Positions 1 to 11,113 of a DNA stretch of 64,000 bases are shown one piece after another (position 1 is the first letter of the stretch; each line of letters begins with the position of its first letter). This DNA comes from Sodalis sp. Ffu (lineage in GTDB: Bacteria; Pseudomonadota; Gammaproteobacteria; Enterobacterales; Enterobacteriaceae), in contig CP072944.1 in NCBI GenBank assembly GCA_024748595.1, positions 218,001-282,000 on the forward strand, given 5' to 3'. The position numbers and the translations under genes are program-made. The notes under the pieces were generated by a model. It saw only the letters and a list, made by a program, of their open reading frames with translations. It made no database searches and was not told where the DNA came from.

Positions 1-1
1 T

Positions 2-1363
2 GGCCATCAGACGGATGGACGTCGTTATATTTCCCAGGCGATTGCGCGTGGCGTTGTCGCTGTCTTGGCGGAAGCGGGGGAGGAAGCACGTGACGGTGAT
101 GTTCGCGAATTACATGGTGTGCCGGTCATTTATTTGAGTCAGCTAAATCAGCGTCTTTCGGCATTGGCGGGGCGTTTTTATCAGCAACCGTCACACTCGA
201 TGCGCTTAATTGGTGTTACTGGCACTAATGGTAAAACCACTACCATTCATTTGTTAGCCCAATGGGTGTATCTACTATCTGAGATGAGCGCAGTAATGGG
301 GACTGTGGGTTATGGAATATTTGGTCATATTCATCCGGCCGGTAATACCACTGGTTCAGCTATCGAAATTCAGCAGCAGCTGGCGCAGTTACTGCGAAAG
401 GGGGTCACTTTTAGCGCCATGGAAGTATCATCCCATGGGTTGGTGCAGCATCGAGTCAGCGATTTACATTTTGCCGCTGCGGTGTTTACTAATCTAAGCC
501 GCGATCATTTGGATTATCACGGTGATATGGTGCGGTATGAAGCGGCTAAATGGCAACTATTCAGCGCGTTAAGTGTAGGGCAGTACATTATCAATGCCGA
601 TGACGCTACCGGTAGGCGCTGGTTATCCCGCTTGCCGCAGGCGGTAGTAGTAACTATGTCTGGTACTTTACCGCAAGGTAGGTATGGAAGTTGGTTGCGT
701 GCGAATGCGGTGCGTTACCATGCCCGTGGTGCATACATTTCTTTCAATTCCAGCTGGGGGGAAGGGCTGATGCATAGCCAGCTGATAGGGAAATTCAACG
801 TTAATAATTTGTTGCTGGCGCTCGTTACATTATTGGCGCTGGGTTATCCGTTGCGGTCTCTTTTGGCCACCGTTGGTCAGCTACAATCAGTATGTGGCCG
901 TATGGAAGTGTTCCATGCCGCTGATTGCCCTACAGTAGTGGTGGATTATGCTCATACCCCTGATGCGCTGGAAAAGGCGCTGTTGGCATTAAGGATGCAT
1001 TGTCACGGTAAACTGTGGTGCATTTTTGGTTGTGGTGGCGATCGCGATAAAGGCAAACGTCCATTGATGGGTGCTATTGCTGAACGATATGCCGATCGAC
1101 TGATCCTTACCGATGATAACCCGCGTAGCGAAGCATCGCAAGACATAATCAATGAGATCAAAAGCGGCTTGCTGGATGCTAGCAGTTCCTTGGTGATTCC
1201 CAGACGGGATGAAGCGGTGGCTAGTGCGATCTTGCAGGCTGCCCAGGAGGATATGGTGCTAGTGGCCGGGAAAGGCCATGAAGACTATCAAATTATCTGC
1301 CAGAAGCGGCTGGATTATTCGGATCGCACTACTGTGGCGCGCTTGCTGAAGGTGCGGGTATGA
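2..1363 (+). CDS. murE: MurE, UDP-MurNAc-tripeptide ligase (5'-truncated by window)
   Basis: Cytoplasmic Mur ligase that adds meso-diaminopimelate to UDP-MurNAc-L-Ala-D-Glu, an ATP-dependent step of peptidoglycan precursor synthesis. The reading frame is open from base 2, and the residues before the first Met at 65 (GHQTDGRRY) already match the family, so the gene runs in from the left; only the N-terminal part is missing. The ATP-binding loop GTNGKTTT is at nt 221-244. The DNPR motif that recognises meso-DAP is at nt 1115-1126, so the substrate is DAP rather than lysine. The KGHEDYQ stretch is near the C-terminus. The stop overlaps the murF start (ATGA), which suggests translational coupling within the dcw cluster. 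No damage is visible. Confidence 0.97.
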   Translation, partial: GHQTDGRRYISQAIARGVVAVLAEAGEEARDGDVRELHGVPVIYLSQLNQRLSALAGRFYQQPSHSMRLIGVTGTNGKTTTIHLLAQWVYLLSEMSAVMGTVGYGIFGHIHPAGNTTGSAIEIQQQLAQLLRKGVTFSAMEVSSHGLVQHRVSDLHFAAAVFTNLSRDHLDYHGDMVRYEAAKWQLFSALSVGQYIINADDATGRRWLSRLPQAVVVTMSGTLPQGRYGSWLRANAVRYHARGAYISFNSSWGEGLMHSQLIGKFNVNNLLLALVTLLALGYPLRSLLATVGQLQSVCGRMEVFHAADCPTVVVDYAHTPDALEKALLALRMHCHGKLWCIFGCGGDRDKGKRPLMGAIAERYADRLILTDDNPRSEASQDIINEIKSGLLDASSSLVIPRRDEAVASAILQAAQEDMVLVAGKGHEDYQIICQKRLDYSDRTTVARLLKVRV

Positions 1364-2721
1364 TCCCCTTTAGCCTTCGTGATATTGCGCCGGTTCTTAA
1401 TGCTGAATGGGTAGGAACAGATCAGACTATCCGAATGGTAACTACCGATTCACGTTCTATTGGCGAACAGTGTTTGTTTGTCGCTTTAGAGGGTGTTCGG
1501 GTTGATGCGCATGATTTAGCAAGCCAGGCGGTTGCTTCTGGCGCCAAGGCGTTATTGGTCAATCGGCAGCTGCCACTGAATACGTCGCAGTTAGTGATTA
1601 ACGATACCCGCCGTGCATTGGGACAGTTGGGCGCCTGGGTGCGTCAGCAGGTACCGGTGCGGGTCATAGCACTTACCGGTTCGTCCGGTAAGACTTCGGT
1701 GAAAGAGATGACTGCTGCCATCCTGCGTCAGTGTGGTCGGGTATTGGCGACGCCTGGTAATTTTAATAATGATATTGGTGTACCGTTGACGTTGCTGCGT
1801 TTGACGCATCAGGATGATTTTGCGGTGATTGAGTTGGGCGCTAATCACCCTGGTGAAATTGCTTGGATCACCGGTTTGGTGCGTCCTGACACTGCGTTGG
1901 TGAACAATATTTCTGTTGCGCATCTAGCTGGTTTTGGCTCTTTAGCGGGCGTGGCGCAGGCTAAGGGTGAAATTTTTACCGGCCTACCGGTTAATGGTCG
2001 GGCGATTCTTAACGCTGACAGCCACGATTGGTCTCAATGGCAGTATATTTTGGGCCATAAAGCGGTATGGCGTTTCGCGTTGCAGGCCACCGACGGGGTG
2101 GATTTTTTTGCAAGCGACATAGCCAGCGATAAGCATGGCGTACGTTTTACCCTGCACAGTCCACAAGGCAACTGCCCGGTGTACTTACCGCTGCCGGGTC
2201 GTCACAATGTTGCCAATGCTTTAGCAGCCAGTGTGCTAGCGTTATCGGTTGGTGCAACTTTATCGGCGGTCAGGAATGGTTTGATGGAACTGGAGGCATT
2301 GCCGGGACGGCTGTTCCCAATTACCCTGGGTGGTAGCCAGTTGCTGTTGGATGATAGCTATAACGCCAATGTTGGTTCAATGACTGTTGCCTCCCAGGTA
2401 CTGGCGGAGATGCCGGGCTATCGGGTAATGGTGGTCGGCGATATGGTGGAATTGGGCGATGAGGAGGTCGAATATCATCGTCATGTTGGTGAGGTAATTG
2501 CGCTGTCCGGTATCGATAAAGTTTTGAGCGTCGGTTTCTTAAGCCACCTTATCGGTGACGCCAGCTGTCGAGGCGAACATTTTCAGGACAAGGCGTCGCT
2601 GCTTTCCCGTTTAACTCAGTTGCTGTCTGAACATTCTGTAATCACTGTGTTAGTGAAGGGATCACGTATTACCGCAATGGAGCAGGTAGTTCGCTCGTTA
2701 CAGGAAAAATCATCATGTTAG
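1360..2721 (+). CDS. murF: MurF, UDP-MurNAc-tripeptide:D-Ala-D-Ala ligase
   Basis: Adds the D-Ala-D-Ala dipeptide to UDP-MurNAc-tripeptide, completing the soluble pentapeptide precursor in the cytoplasm. It is 453 residues, the usual enterobacterial length. The Mur-ligase ATP loop GSSGKT is at residues 107-112, followed by the GNFNND segment typical of MurF, then the central and C-terminal domains. It starts on the ATG overlapping the murE stop and ends overlapping mraY by seven bases. Its dipeptide substrate is normally made by DdlB from the same cluster, but ddlB is deleted here, so D-Ala-D-Ala must come from another ligase such as DdlA, or from elsewhere (inference). Confidence 0.98.
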   Translation: MIPFSLRDIAPVLNAEWVGTDQTIRMVTTDSRSIGEQCLFVALEGVRVDAHDLASQAVASGAKALLVNRQLPLNTSQLVINDTRRALGQLGAWVRQQVPVRVIALTGSSGKTSVKEMTAAILRQCGRVLATPGNFNNDIGVPLTLLRLTHQDDFAVIELGANHPGEIAWITGLVRPDTALVNNISVAHLAGFGSLAGVAQAKGEIFTGLPVNGRAILNADSHDWSQWQYILGHKAVWRFALQATDGVDFFASDIASDKHGVRFTLHSPQGNCPVYLPLPGRHNVANALAASVLALSVGATLSAVRNGLMELEALPGRLFPITLGGSQLLLDDSYNANVGSMTVASQVLAEMPGYRVMVVGDMVELGDEEVEYHRHVGEVIALSGIDKVLSVGFLSHLIGDASCRGEHFQDKASLLSRLTQLLSEHSVITVLVKGSRITAMEQVVRSLQEKSSC

Positions 2722-3797
2722 TTTGGTTGGCTGAGTATTTGGTCGAATTTTATTCGGGTTTTAACGTTTTTTCTTATTTAACGTTTCGCGCCATTGTCAG
2801 TTTGCTGACAGCATTATTCATCTCGTTGTTGATGGGACCGCGTTTGATCGCTTGGCTACAGGAGCTGCAGATCGGCCAGGTGGTGCGTAATGACGGTCCG
2901 GAGTCACACTCCAGCAAATGTGGTACTCCAACCATGGGCGGATTAATGATTCTTATATCAATCACCCTGTCGGTATTGATGTGGGCCTACCCATCCAATT
3001 TTTATGTCTGGTGTGTGCTATTTGTGTTGATGGGCTATGGAATTGTGGGCTTTATCGATGATTATCGCAAAGTGGTGCGTAAGGATACCAAAGGTCTCAT
3101 CCCGCGCTGGAAATATTTCTGGCAATCGGTTATTGCGCTAGTGGTAGCTTTTACGATGTTGGCGGTAGGTAAAGATACTTCGGCTACCCAATTAGTGGTG
3201 CCATTTTTTAAAGATATTATGCCGCAATTAGGGTTGTGGTATGTGCTGTTGACCTACTTTGCCATAGTCGGTACTAGTAACGCGGTCAACCTGACCGACG
3301 GCTTGGACGGTCTAGCAATTATGCCTATGGTATTTGTTGCCGCAGGTTTATCGCTGGTGGCTTGGGCAACTGGCAATATGAATTTTGCTGGTTATTTGCA
3401 CATTCCTTATGTACGTTTTGCTGGGGAGCTGGTGGTGGTTTGTACCGCGATAGTTGGCGCAGGGCTAGGTTTTTTATGGTTCAATACTTATCCAGCACAG
3501 GTATTTATGGGCGATGTAGGTTCGTTGGCCCTGGGCGGCGGGCTTGGCACTATAGCCGTGCTGTTGCGTCAAGAGCTTTTGTTATTGATTATGGGTGGTG
3601 TATTCGTGGTGGAAACTTTGTCGGTGATTTTACAGGTAGGTTCGTTTAAATTGCGTGGACAACGGATTTTTCGTATGGCACCTATTCATCACCATTATGA
3701 ATTGAAAGGTTGTCCGGAACCGCGCGTTATTGTGCGTTTTTGGATCATCTCTTTGATGCTTGTTTTGATTGGGCTAGCGACTCTTAAAATACGATAA
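2715..3797 (+). CDS. mraY: MraY, phospho-MurNAc-pentapeptide transferase
   Basis: Integral membrane enzyme that transfers phospho-MurNAc-pentapeptide to undecaprenyl phosphate, making lipid I. It is 360 residues, the same as the E. coli protein, with about ten hydrophobic segments. Visible family motifs are FIDDYRK near residues 113-119 (the Asp pair), NLTDGLDGL in the middle and the HHHYELKG loop near the C-terminus. The start overlaps the murF stop. It sits in the intact murF-mraY-murD order. No frameshift or missing catalytic residue is seen. Confidence 0.98.
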   Translation: MLVWLAEYLVEFYSGFNVFSYLTFRAIVSLLTALFISLLMGPRLIAWLQELQIGQVVRNDGPESHSSKCGTPTMGGLMILISITLSVLMWAYPSNFYVWCVLFVLMGYGIVGFIDDYRKVVRKDTKGLIPRWKYFWQSVIALVVAFTMLAVGKDTSATQLVVPFFKDIMPQLGLWYVLLTYFAIVGTSNAVNLTDGLDGLAIMPMVFVAAGLSLVAWATGNMNFAGYLHIPYVRFAGELVVVCTAIVGAGLGFLWFNTYPAQVFMGDVGSLALGGGLGTIAVLLRQELLLLIMGGVFVVETLSVILQVGSFKLRGQRIFRMAPIHHHYELKGCPEPRVIVRFWIISLMLVLIGLATLKIR

Positions 3798-3799
3798 TT

Positions 3800-5119
3800 A
3801 TGGTAAACTATCAAGGCAAACAGGTTGTCATCATTGGACTAGGTCTTACCGGCCTATCCTGTGTCGAGTTTTTCCGTGCCCGCGGAGTTACGCCAAGGGT
3901 GATGGATATCCGTTATTCTCCGACGGGTCTGGATAAGTTACCTGATGACGTAGAATGTTGGTTGGGCAGTCTGAATAAACAGTGGCTTTTGGAAGCAACG
4001 CTTATTATCGTCAGTCCTGGTATGGCATTGTCCCATCCGGAGTTAGTGGCGTCGGCGCAAGCAGGAGTGGAAATCATCGGCGATATTGAATTGTTTGTGC
4101 GTGAGGCAAAAGTACCAGTGGTAGCAATTACTGGATCAAATGGTAAAAGCACTGTCACTCGATTGATGGGTGACATTGTCGCCTGCGCCGGATGTCTGGT
4201 CGGTGTTGGCGGTAACATTGGGCTACCGGCTTTAATGCTATTGGATAGGCCTTACCAGTTATGTGTACTGGAGTTATCGAGTTTCCAATTGGAGACCACC
4301 CATAGTTTGCATGCTGTCGCAGCGTCCATCCTGAATATCAGCGAAGATCATATGAATCGCTATCCCCTTGGCCTGCAGCAATATCGTGCCGCTAAGCTAG
4401 AAATTTATCGGGATGCTGCGATATGCGTTGTTAATGCTGACGATGTGCTGACTCTACCGGTTGACGGATATGATGATCGCTGTGTCAGTTTTGGCGCCAA
4501 ATCAGGTGATTATCGCCTTTGTTGTCGGGACGGACAGACCTGGTTGATGGCACGTGACGAGCTGCTGTTGAATTGCGCTGAGATGAAAATCAGCGGTCGC
4601 CACAATTATATCAATGCGCTGGCAGCTGTTGCGCTAGCGGATGCAGCGTGGTCGATTCCCCGTGCTACCAGCTTGGTGGCATTGCGTCAGTTTAGCGGAC
4701 TGGCGCATCGTTTTGAATTGGTGCATGAACGTAAAGGTGTACGCTGGATTGATGACTCCAAGGCCACCAATGTGGGCAATACCGAAATGGCGCTTAAGGG
4801 TCTGACTATTGCGGGTACGTTACATTTGCTGTTGGGTGGTGATGGCAAGTCTGCTGATTTTTCGCCGTTAGCGCATTGGGTGCAAGGAAGCCAGGTACGG
4901 CTTTACTGTTTTGGTCAGGATGGCGAACAATTGGCAGCGCTAAGACCTGACGACGCTACGTTGACCGAAACCTTAGAGCAAGCGATGCATATTATCGGTA
5001 ACCGTGTAAGATCAGGTGATTTGGTATTGTTGTCGCCGGCTTGCGCAAGCCTGGATCAATTTAAGAACTTTGAAGTCCGTGGCGACGTTTTCACACAGTT
5101 GGCACGAGAAATTGGCTGA
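3800..5119 (+). CDS. murD: MurD, UDP-MurNAc-L-alanine:D-glutamate ligase
   Basis: Cytoplasmic Mur ligase adding D-glutamate to UDP-MurNAc-L-Ala with ATP hydrolysis. It has 439 residues, against about 438 in E. coli. The N-terminal UDP-binding fold begins [12 protein letters not shown], the ATP loop GSNGKST is at residues 112-118, and the C-terminal GGDGKSADF and [16 protein letters not shown] segments are present. It begins two bases after mraY ends, and its last base is the first of ftsW (TGATG overlap), so the operon packing is ancestral. Confidence 0.98.
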   Translation: MVNYQGKQVVIIGLGLTGLSCVEFFRARGVTPRVMDIRYSPTGLDKLPDDVECWLGSLNKQWLLEATLIIVSPGMALSHPELVASAQAGVEIIGDIELFVREAKVPVVAITGSNGKSTVTRLMGDIVACAGCLVGVGGNIGLPALMLLDRPYQLCVLELSSFQLETTHSLHAVAASILNISEDHMNRYPLGLQQYRAAKLEIYRDAAICVVNADDVLTLPVDGYDDRCVSFGAKSGDYRLCCRDGQTWLMARDELLLNCAEMKISGRHNYINALAAVALADAAWSIPRATSLVALRQFSGLAHRFELVHERKGVRWIDDSKATNVGNTEMALKGLTIAGTLHLLLGGDGKSADFSPLAHWVQGSQVRLYCFGQDGEQLAALRPDDATLTETLEQAMHIIGNRVRSGDLVLLSPACASLDQFKNFEVRGDVFTQLAREIG

Positions 5120-6321
5120 TGTGTATCTTCGAAATAGGTGTCATCGAGCGGTTAAAAAATTGGGTAATCTGGGAGCTTGAGGCTGGAGCGTCGATTCATG
5201 TGCTATACGATCGCACGCTGCTATGGCTGACTTTAGGCCTTTCCTGTATTGGCTTTGTGATGGTGACCTCGGCTTCGATGCCTATTGGCACGAGATTATC
5301 GGACGATTCATTCTATTTCGCCAAGCGCGACGCGCTCTATTTTTGTTTGGCTTTTTTATTGTCGCTGTGCACCCTGCGGATCCCAATGGCGGTCTGGCAA
5401 CGTTACAGTTCAGTCATGTTGCTGTTGACCCTGGTGATGTTATTGTTGGTGCTGGTAGTTGGTAGTTCGGTCAACGGTGCCTCACGTTGGATAGCTTTAG
5501 GCCCATTGAGTATACAGCCGGCTGAGTTATCAAAATTAGCGTTATTTTGCTATCTCTCCAGTTATCTGGTGCGTAAGGTAGAGGAAGTGCGTAATAATTT
5601 TTGGGGTTTTTGCAAACCAATGGCTGTGATGGCGGTTTTGGCGATGTTATTGTTAGCACAGCCTGACCTAGGTACCGTGGTGGTGCTGTTTATCACCACG
5701 CTGCAGATATTGTTTCTCGCTGGCGCCAAACTATGGCAATTTTTATCGATTATCGCTTCGGGCATTTTTGCGATGGTGTTTTTGATTATTGTTAAGCCTT
5801 ACCGAATGCGGCGCGTGACCTCTTTTTGGAATCCGTGGGAAGATCCTTTCGATAGCGGATATCAGTTGACCCAGTCGCTAATGGCTTTTGGTCGCGGAGA
5901 ATTTTGGGGGCAAGGATTGGGTAATTCGGTGCAAAAACTGGAATATTTACCGGAGGCGCATACCGATTTTATCTTTGCTATTCTCGGTGAAGAACTAGGA
6001 TATTTTGGCGTGGTGTTGGCGCTGTTGATGGTGTTTTTAGTCGCTTTTCGTGCCATGACCATTGGTCGTAAAGCGCTGGAGATCGACCAGCGGTTTTCCG
6101 GTTTTCTGGCCTGCTCCATTGGCATATGGTTCAGTTTTCAGACGCTGGTAAATGTGGGGGTTGCTGCTGGCATGCTACCTACCAAGGGTTTGACATTACC
6201 GTTTATCAGTTATGGTGGTTCTAGCTTGCTGATTATGTCAACAGCTATAGTGCTGTTGTTGAGAATAGATTTTGAGACGCGTATGGTTAAAGCGCAGGCA
6301 TTTGCGAAAGGTGGCCGATGA
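5119..6321 (+). CDS. ftsW: FtsW, septal SEDS peptidoglycan polymerase
   Basis: SEDS-family polytopic membrane protein that polymerises septal glycan with FtsI. It is 400 residues (E. coli about 414). The N-terminal cytoplasmic tail is shorter and diverged, but from YDRTLLWLT onward the family pattern is clear, with about ten membrane segments, the [15 protein letters not shown] stretch containing the catalytic-region Asp, and the C-terminal [11 protein letters not shown] motif. The start chosen is the ATG overlapping the murD stop. The true start could be a few codons downstream because the first 30 residues are poorly conserved. The 3' end overlaps murG (ATGA). Confidence 0.96.
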   Translation: MCIFEIGVIERLKNWVIWELEAGASIHVLYDRTLLWLTLGLSCIGFVMVTSASMPIGTRLSDDSFYFAKRDALYFCLAFLLSLCTLRIPMAVWQRYSSVMLLLTLVMLLLVLVVGSSVNGASRWIALGPLSIQPAELSKLALFCYLSSYLVRKVEEVRNNFWGFCKPMAVMAVLAMLLLAQPDLGTVVVLFITTLQILFLAGAKLWQFLSIIASGIFAMVFLIIVKPYRMRRVTSFWNPWEDPFDSGYQLTQSLMAFGRGEFWGQGLGNSVQKLEYLPEAHTDFIFAILGEELGYFGVVLALLMVFLVAFRAMTIGRKALEIDQRFSGFLACSIGIWFSFQTLVNVGVAAGMLPTKGLTLPFISYGGSSLLIMSTAIVLLLRIDFETRMVKAQAFAKGGR

Positions 6322-7400
6322 CGGAAACAAAGAGGCGGATAATAGTGGTTGCGGGCGGTAGCGGCGGTCATATATTTCCAGGACTAGCAGTGGCTCATTA
6401 CCTTATAGCACAGGGTTGGCAGGTCCTCTGGCTAGGCACTGCTGATCGCATGGAAGCCGAGTTAGTGCCTCGGCATGGCATCGATATCGAGTTTATTCGT
6501 ATCAACGGGCTAAGTGGTAAAGGATTGGAGGTCCAGTTGATGACACCGTTGTTTATCTGGCGCGCGGTATGGCAGGCACGTTGCATTATGCGTTCTTGGC
6601 AACCAAACGTGGTGTTAGGCATGGGCGGATATGTTTCTGGTCCAGGTGGCCTGGCAGCTTGGAGCTATGGTATCCCGTTGGTTTTACATGAGCAGAACCG
6701 TATCGCTGGTTTAACCAACCGTTGGTTAGCAAAAATTGCTTGCAAGGTACTGCAGGCATTCCCAGGTGCTTTTCCTCACGCTAAGGTGGTGGGTAACCCG
6801 GTGCGCGATGAGGTATCGGCGCTGCCGGAGCCAGTTGAGCGTTTGCGCGCCCGAGCTGGCCCTATTCGGGTATTGGTGATCGGCGGAAGTCAGGGGGCGC
6901 GAGTGTTAAATGAGATCATGCCGTCGGTCGCTGCTTGGTTGTCTAGCAGATTGACCTTGTGGCATCAGGCTGGTAAGTGGGCGTTAGCGGAGGTTACCCA
7001 ATCCTATGCTCAGGCAGGGGAGCTCAACTACCGGGTGATGGCATTTATCGACGATATGGCGGCGGCCTATGCATGGGCAGATGTAGTAGTGTGCCGTTCT
7101 GGCGCACTGACGGTGAGTGAAATTGCCGTTGTTGGGTTGCCGGCGATATTTGTGCCTTTTATGCATAAAGATCGTCAGCAGTATTGGAACGCGTTACCGC
7201 TGGAACAGGCCGGAGCAGCAAAAATTATTGAACAGCCGGAATTTACCACTTCACGCGTTAGCGAGGTACTGGCCGGATGGGATCGATCAGCATTGCTTGA
7301 AATGGCGCTACGCGCTAGAACTATGGCGCGTCTTGACGCCACTGAGAGGGTGGCTCGGGAAGTGGTAATGGTGGCTAACTCTGAGCAGTGTGTGCAATAG
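6318..7400 (+). CDS. murG: MurG, lipid II-forming GlcNAc transferase
   Basis: Peripheral membrane glycosyltransferase (GT28, GT-B fold) converting lipid I to lipid II using UDP-GlcNAc. It is 360 residues. The glycine-rich loop GGSGGH is at residues 13-18, the second loop GGSQGAR is in the middle, and the C-terminal segment [10 protein letters not shown] binds UDP-GlcNAc in the family. The start overlaps the ftsW stop. The 3' end is followed by murC, whose real start lies about 48 bp downstream. Confidence 0.98.
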   Translation: MTETKRRIIVVAGGSGGHIFPGLAVAHYLIAQGWQVLWLGTADRMEAELVPRHGIDIEFIRINGLSGKGLEVQLMTPLFIWRAVWQARCIMRSWQPNVVLGMGGYVSGPGGLAAWSYGIPLVLHEQNRIAGLTNRWLAKIACKVLQAFPGAFPHAKVVGNPVRDEVSALPEPVERLRARAGPIRVLVIGGSQGARVLNEIMPSVAAWLSSRLTLWHQAGKWALAEVTQSYAQAGELNYRVMAFIDDMAAAYAWADVVVCRSGALTVSEIAVVGLPAIFVPFMHKDRQQYWNALPLEQAGAAKIIEQPEFTTSRVSEVLAGWDRSALLEMALRARTMARLDATERVAREVVMVANSEQCVQ

Positions 7401-7447
7401 AATTTTTGCCGCTGGATAAACATTTTTTTGACATAAGCGGTAATAAA

Positions 7448-8908
7448 GTGAACATACAACAACTGGCTAAACTGCGAACCTTTGTGCCTGAAATGCGTCG
7501 AGTTAGGCAAATCCACTTTGTTGGCATTGGCGGCGCAGGCATGGGTGGGATCGCAGAAGTGCTAGCGAATGAAGGTTATCAAATCAGCGGCTCTGATCTA
7601 GTACCGAATGCGGTAACGCAACAATTGATGTTACTGGGCGCGCAAATTTTTTTCAATCATCGTCCAGAGAATATTAGTAAAGCCAGCGTAGTCGTGATAT
7701 CGAGTGCTATCGCTGAGGATAACCCGGAGATCGTTGCTGCCAAAGAAGTGCGTATTCCAGTAATTCAGCGTGCGGAAATGTTGGCTGAGCTGATGCGCTT
7801 TCGTTACGGTATTGCTATCGCGGGTACCCACGGTAAAACCACCACTACGGCCATGGTGGCGAGTATTTACGCCGAAGCCGGCCTTGATCCAACTTTTGTG
7901 AATGGGGGTTTGGTGAAGGCGTCGGGCGTGCATGCCCGTCTTGGTTGCAGCCGCTATTTGATTGCGGAAGCTGATGAAAGCGATGCCTCATTCCTGCATT
8001 TGCAGCCAATGGTGGCCATTATTACCAATATAGAAGCCGATCATATGGATACTTACCAGGGTGATTTTGAGAAGTTAAAACAAACATTTATTAGTTTTTT
8101 GCATAATTTACCGTTTTATGGTCGCGCGGTGATGTGCATCGATGATCCAGTAATTCGTGAACTTTTGCCTAGGGTTGGCCGCCAGATTACCACTTATGGT
8201 TTCAGTGACGACGCCGATCTACGCATTGCCGATTACCGCCAGGAGGGAGCTCGCGGTAGTTTTACTCTCTATGGGAAGGATAAGTCGGAAGTGCGGGTGT
8301 CGCTAAACGCTCCAGGTTGTCACAATGCGCTCAATGCTGTGGCAGCTATTGGGGTGGCGACTGAAGAAGGTATCGATTACGAGAGCATTTTGCAAGCGAT
8401 GTTGCAATTTCAGGGCACCAGTCGCCGTTTCGATGATCTAGGTAGTTATGCTTTGGAGAACATTAACGGTAAAATGGGGAAAGTAATGTTGGTGGATGAC
8501 TACGGTCACCATCCAACTGAGGTGGATGTTACGATTAAAGCGGTGCGTGCCGGTTGGCCAGATAAACGTTTAGTCATGGTATTCCAGCCGCATCGTTTTA
8601 CCCGAACCAGGGATCTATATGATGATTTCGCCAACGTACTCTCCGGTGTGGATGTTTTGCTGATGCTGGATGTCTATTCCGCCGGCGAAGCCCCGATTCC
8701 GGGCGCTGATAGTCGATTATTATGCCGCACGATCCGAGGACGTGCGAAGGTAGATCCGATTTTAGTGCCAAATATAGATGCATTGCCTATGACTCTGGCG
8801 TTAGTTCTAGAGGATAACGATCTGGTGCTGATGCAAGGTGCCGGCACGGTAGGTAAAATTGCCCGTAAACTAGCTAAGCTTTGCAGTCACGCAACAACGT
8901 GGAAGTGA
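7448..8908 (+). CDS. murC: MurC, UDP-MurNAc:L-alanine ligase
   Basis: First Mur ligase, adding L-Ala to UDP-MurNAc. I place the start at the GTG at 7448 ([10 protein letters not shown]), because this matches the conserved MNTQQLAKLR beginning. The open frame extends 20 codons further upstream, overlapping the murG end, without resemblance to MurC. With this start the protein is 486 residues (E. coli 491). The [11 protein letters not shown] nucleotide fold is near residue 24 and the ATP loop GTHGKTTT is at residues 126-133. [10 protein letters not shown] and FQPHRFTRT are intact. The C-terminal tail is shortened and diverged from the family. The next cluster gene, ddlB, has been deleted directly behind it. 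Confidence 0.96.
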   Translation: MNIQQLAKLRTFVPEMRRVRQIHFVGIGGAGMGGIAEVLANEGYQISGSDLVPNAVTQQLMLLGAQIFFNHRPENISKASVVVISSAIAEDNPEIVAAKEVRIPVIQRAEMLAELMRFRYGIAIAGTHGKTTTTAMVASIYAEAGLDPTFVNGGLVKASGVHARLGCSRYLIAEADESDASFLHLQPMVAIITNIEADHMDTYQGDFEKLKQTFISFLHNLPFYGRAVMCIDDPVIRELLPRVGRQITTYGFSDDADLRIADYRQEGARGSFTLYGKDKSEVRVSLNAPGCHNALNAVAAIGVATEEGIDYESILQAMLQFQGTSRRFDDLGSYALENINGKMGKVMLVDDYGHHPTEVDVTIKAVRAGWPDKRLVMVFQPHRFTRTRDLYDDFANVLSGVDVLLMLDVYSAGEAPIPGADSRLLCRTIRGRAKVDPILVPNIDALPMTLALVLEDNDLVLMQGAGTVGKIARKLAKLCSHATTWK

Positions 8909-8981
8909 TGGTTTAGATGGCTAAGAGCTTCCTTAGGTACAGATAACACCGTTGTGAAGGGAGCAGATTGAGATGTCTTAG
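8909..8981 (+). pseudogene. ddlB: ddlB deletion scar between murC and ftsQ
   Basis: In enterobacteria ddlB (about 920 bp, D-Ala:D-Ala ligase) lies between murC and ftsQ. Here only 73 bp separate murC from the ftsQ frame. The last bases before the old ftsQ start, GCAGATTGA at 8964-8972, read Ala-Asp-stop, the normal DdlB C-terminus (ELAD), so the very end of ddlB appears to survive. AGCTTCC at 8928 may derive from the nearby MSFSQ segment. This looks like a clean internal deletion that kept the downstream ribosome-binding region. The scar is seen in the sequence; the deletion history is inferred. Confidence 0.7.
8957..8981 (+). promoter_or_regulatory. Shine-Dalgarno and two-codon minicistron before ftsQ
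   Basis: AAGGGAG at 8957-8963 is a strong ribosome-binding sequence spaced nine bases from ATG at 8973. That ATG begins ATG-TCT-TAG, then ATG at 8982. MSQ is the usual FtsQ start in enterobacteria, so the third codon CAG appears to have become TAG. Translation would start at 8973, stop after two residues, and restart at 8982 three bases later in the same frame. Confidence 0.65.
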
Positions 8982-9782
8982 ATGGTGATAAATGTACTAA
9001 GTAACCGTGAAACGGAAAGAGCCGTTGTACGGTGCAGTAACGGTAGACAGCTTGCAGGTTTGATGTTTCTATTAATGGTGCTTGGCATTATCGTTTGGGG
9101 CTATTGGAAGATTGTCGCCTGGATGGAAGATGCCGATCGTGTACCGTTATCCCAGTTTATGGTGACTGGCGATCATCACTGTACCACTAATGAGGATATC
9201 CGCCAGTCAATTCTGGCGCTGGGTCAACCAGCCTCTTTTATGAGGCTGGATGTGAACGAGATTCAGCAGCAGCTCGAGCGGCTTCCGTGGATCAAGCAGG
9301 TCAGTGTGCGCAAACAGTGGCCGGATGAATTGAAAATCCATTTGGTAGAATATGTACCGGTAGCGCGTTGGAACGATTTGAACATGCTTGATAGCAGTGG
9401 CAAAGCTTTCAGTGTTCCGGTAGAACATGTTGGCAAACAATCGATGCCGATGCTTTATGGCCCGGATGGCAGTGAGAAAGACGTGCTAGCTTGTTACCGT
9501 ATCTTTAATGAGGTGCTGAGTTCTGCCAAATTTCAGCTTAAGGCAGTATGTATGAGCGCGCGTTATTCTTGGCAATTAATGTTACAGAATAATATTCGTT
9601 TAGAACTGGGCCGATATGATAAAGTTCGGCGGCTGCAGCGTTTTATCGAAATTTATCCGTTTCTTCTCCAGCAGGCTTGGAACGATAATAAGCGTATTAG
9701 CTATGTTGATTTGCGTTATGACTTGGGCCTTGCTGTAGGTTGGGCTTCGGTCTTTATTGAACCGAAAACCGAAAAACAGTAA
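8982..9782 (+). CDS. ftsQ: FtsQ, divisome bitopic membrane protein
   Basis: Division protein that links early and late divisome parts through FtsB and FtsL. It has 266 residues (E. coli 276). There is a short cytoplasmic tail, one membrane segment near residues 25-47 ([19 protein letters not shown]), a POTRA domain around [13 protein letters not shown] to about residue 125, and the beta domain ending in [18 protein letters not shown]. The N-terminus is about nine residues shorter than usual because the ancestral start at 8973 is followed by an in-frame TAG; restart at 8982 leaves the membrane segment intact. It lies 33 bp before ftsA. Confidence 0.95.
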   Translation: MVINVLSNRETERAVVRCSNGRQLAGLMFLLMVLGIIVWGYWKIVAWMEDADRVPLSQFMVTGDHHCTTNEDIRQSILALGQPASFMRLDVNEIQQQLERLPWIKQVSVRKQWPDELKIHLVEYVPVARWNDLNMLDSSGKAFSVPVEHVGKQSMPMLYGPDGSEKDVLACYRIFNEVLSSAKFQLKAVCMSARYSWQLMLQNNIRLELGRYDKVRRLQRFIEIYPFLLQQAWNDNKRISYVDLRYDLGLAVGWASVFIEPKTEKQ

Positions 9783-9815
9783 TCAGCAACATGATTAGGT
9801 ACAGGCACAGCAATA

Positions 9816-11072
9816 ATGATTAAGGCAACGAACAGAAAACTGGTAGTTGGATTGGAAATCGGTACGGCAAAGGTCGCTGCGCTGGTAGGGGAAGTTCAGC
9901 TTGATGGTATGGTCAATATCATTGGCGTGGGCAGTTGCCCGTCGCGTGGAATTGACAAAGGTGGTGTCAACGATTTGGAATCAGTGGTGAAATGCGTCCA
10001 ACGCGCCATTGATCAGGCAGAGCTGATGGCGGATTGCCAGATTTCATCCGTATATCTTGCTTTGTCTGGTAAACATATCAGCTGCCAAAATGAAATAGGG
10101 ATGGTTCCTATTTCAGAGGAAGAGGTGACCCAGGAAGATGTGGAAAATGTGGTGCACACAGCCAAATCTGTGCGGGTGCGAGATGAACATCGCATCCTAC
10201 ACGTCATCCCTCAGGATTACTCCATTGATTATCAGGAAGGTATAAAAAATCCGGTTGGTCTGTCTGGCGTGCGAATGCAGGCCAAAGTCCATTTAATAAC
10301 CTGCCATAATGATATGGCAAAGAACATTGTCAAAGTGGTTGAACGGTGCGGTTTAAAAGTTGACCAATTAATTTTTTCTGGTTTGGCTGCCAGCTATGCG
10401 GTATTGACCGAAGATGAGCGTGAGCTGGGTGTTTGCGTAGTAGATATTGGTGGTGGCACCATGGATATGGCGGTTTATACCGCAGGCGCTTGGCGCCATA
10501 CTAAGGTGATCCCTTACGCTGGCAACGTAGTCACCAGCGATATCGCCTATGCTTTCGGCACACCACCCACCGACGCCGAGGCAATTAAAGTCCGATATGG
10601 CTGCGTACTGGGATCGGTGGTTAGAAAAGACGAGAGCGTGGAAGTGCCAAGTGTGGGCGGCCGCCCGTCACGTAGTTTGCAGCGTCAGACTTTGGCCGAG
10701 GTGATCGAACCTCGTTATACCGAATTGCTGAATCTGGTGAATGACGAAATTCTGCAACTGCAGGAAGAGCTTCGTCAGCATGGCGTGAAGCACCATCTTG
10801 CCGCAGGTATCGTATTAACTGGTGGTGCCGCGCAAATCGATGGCCTGGTTGCTTGTGCGCAACGGATATTCCATACTCAGGTCCGTATTGGTCAGCCCCT
10901 GAATATTACCGGACTGATAGATTATACTCAAGAGCCGTACTATTCCACCGTTGTTGGGTTGTTGCATTACGGAAAAGAGTTTCATCTGAGTGGTGAGATA
11001 GAAATTGAAAAACGTGCTTCAGTGCGAACCTGGTTTAAGCGGATCAGTGGTTGGCTGAGGAAAGAGTTTTAA
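9816..11072 (+). CDS. ftsA: FtsA, actin-like Z-ring membrane anchor
   Basis: Actin-fold ATPase that tethers FtsZ to the inner membrane. It has 418 residues and is very close to the E. coli protein (420). The phosphate-1 region VGLEIGTAKV is at the N-terminus, the phosphate-2 motif VVDIGGGTMD is in the middle and the adenosine motif VLTGGAAQIDG lies near the end. The C-terminal amphipathic membrane-targeting helix WFKRISGWLRKEF is kept. Normally ftsZ follows within about 60 bp; here an IS relic intervenes, so read-through from ftsA to ftsZ may be weakened. Confidence 0.98.
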   Translation: MIKATNRKLVVGLEIGTAKVAALVGEVQLDGMVNIIGVGSCPSRGIDKGGVNDLESVVKCVQRAIDQAELMADCQISSVYLALSGKHISCQNEIGMVPISEEEVTQEDVENVVHTAKSVRVRDEHRILHVIPQDYSIDYQEGIKNPVGLSGVRMQAKVHLITCHNDMAKNIVKVVERCGLKVDQLIFSGLAASYAVLTEDERELGVCVVDIGGGTMDMAVYTAGAWRHTKVIPYAGNVVTSDIAYAFGTPPTDAEAIKVRYGCVLGSVVRKDESVEVPSVGGRPSRSLQRQTLAEVIEPRYTELLNLVNDEILQLQEELRQHGVKHHLAAGIVLTGGAAQIDGLVACAQRIFHTQVRIGQPLNITGLIDYTQEPYYSTVVGLLHYGKEFHLSGEIEIEKRASVRTWFKRISGWLRKEF

Positions 11073-11113
11073 AAGTTTTCAGACGGAGCTAAGCTGTGTG
11101 AAGACATCCAGTA

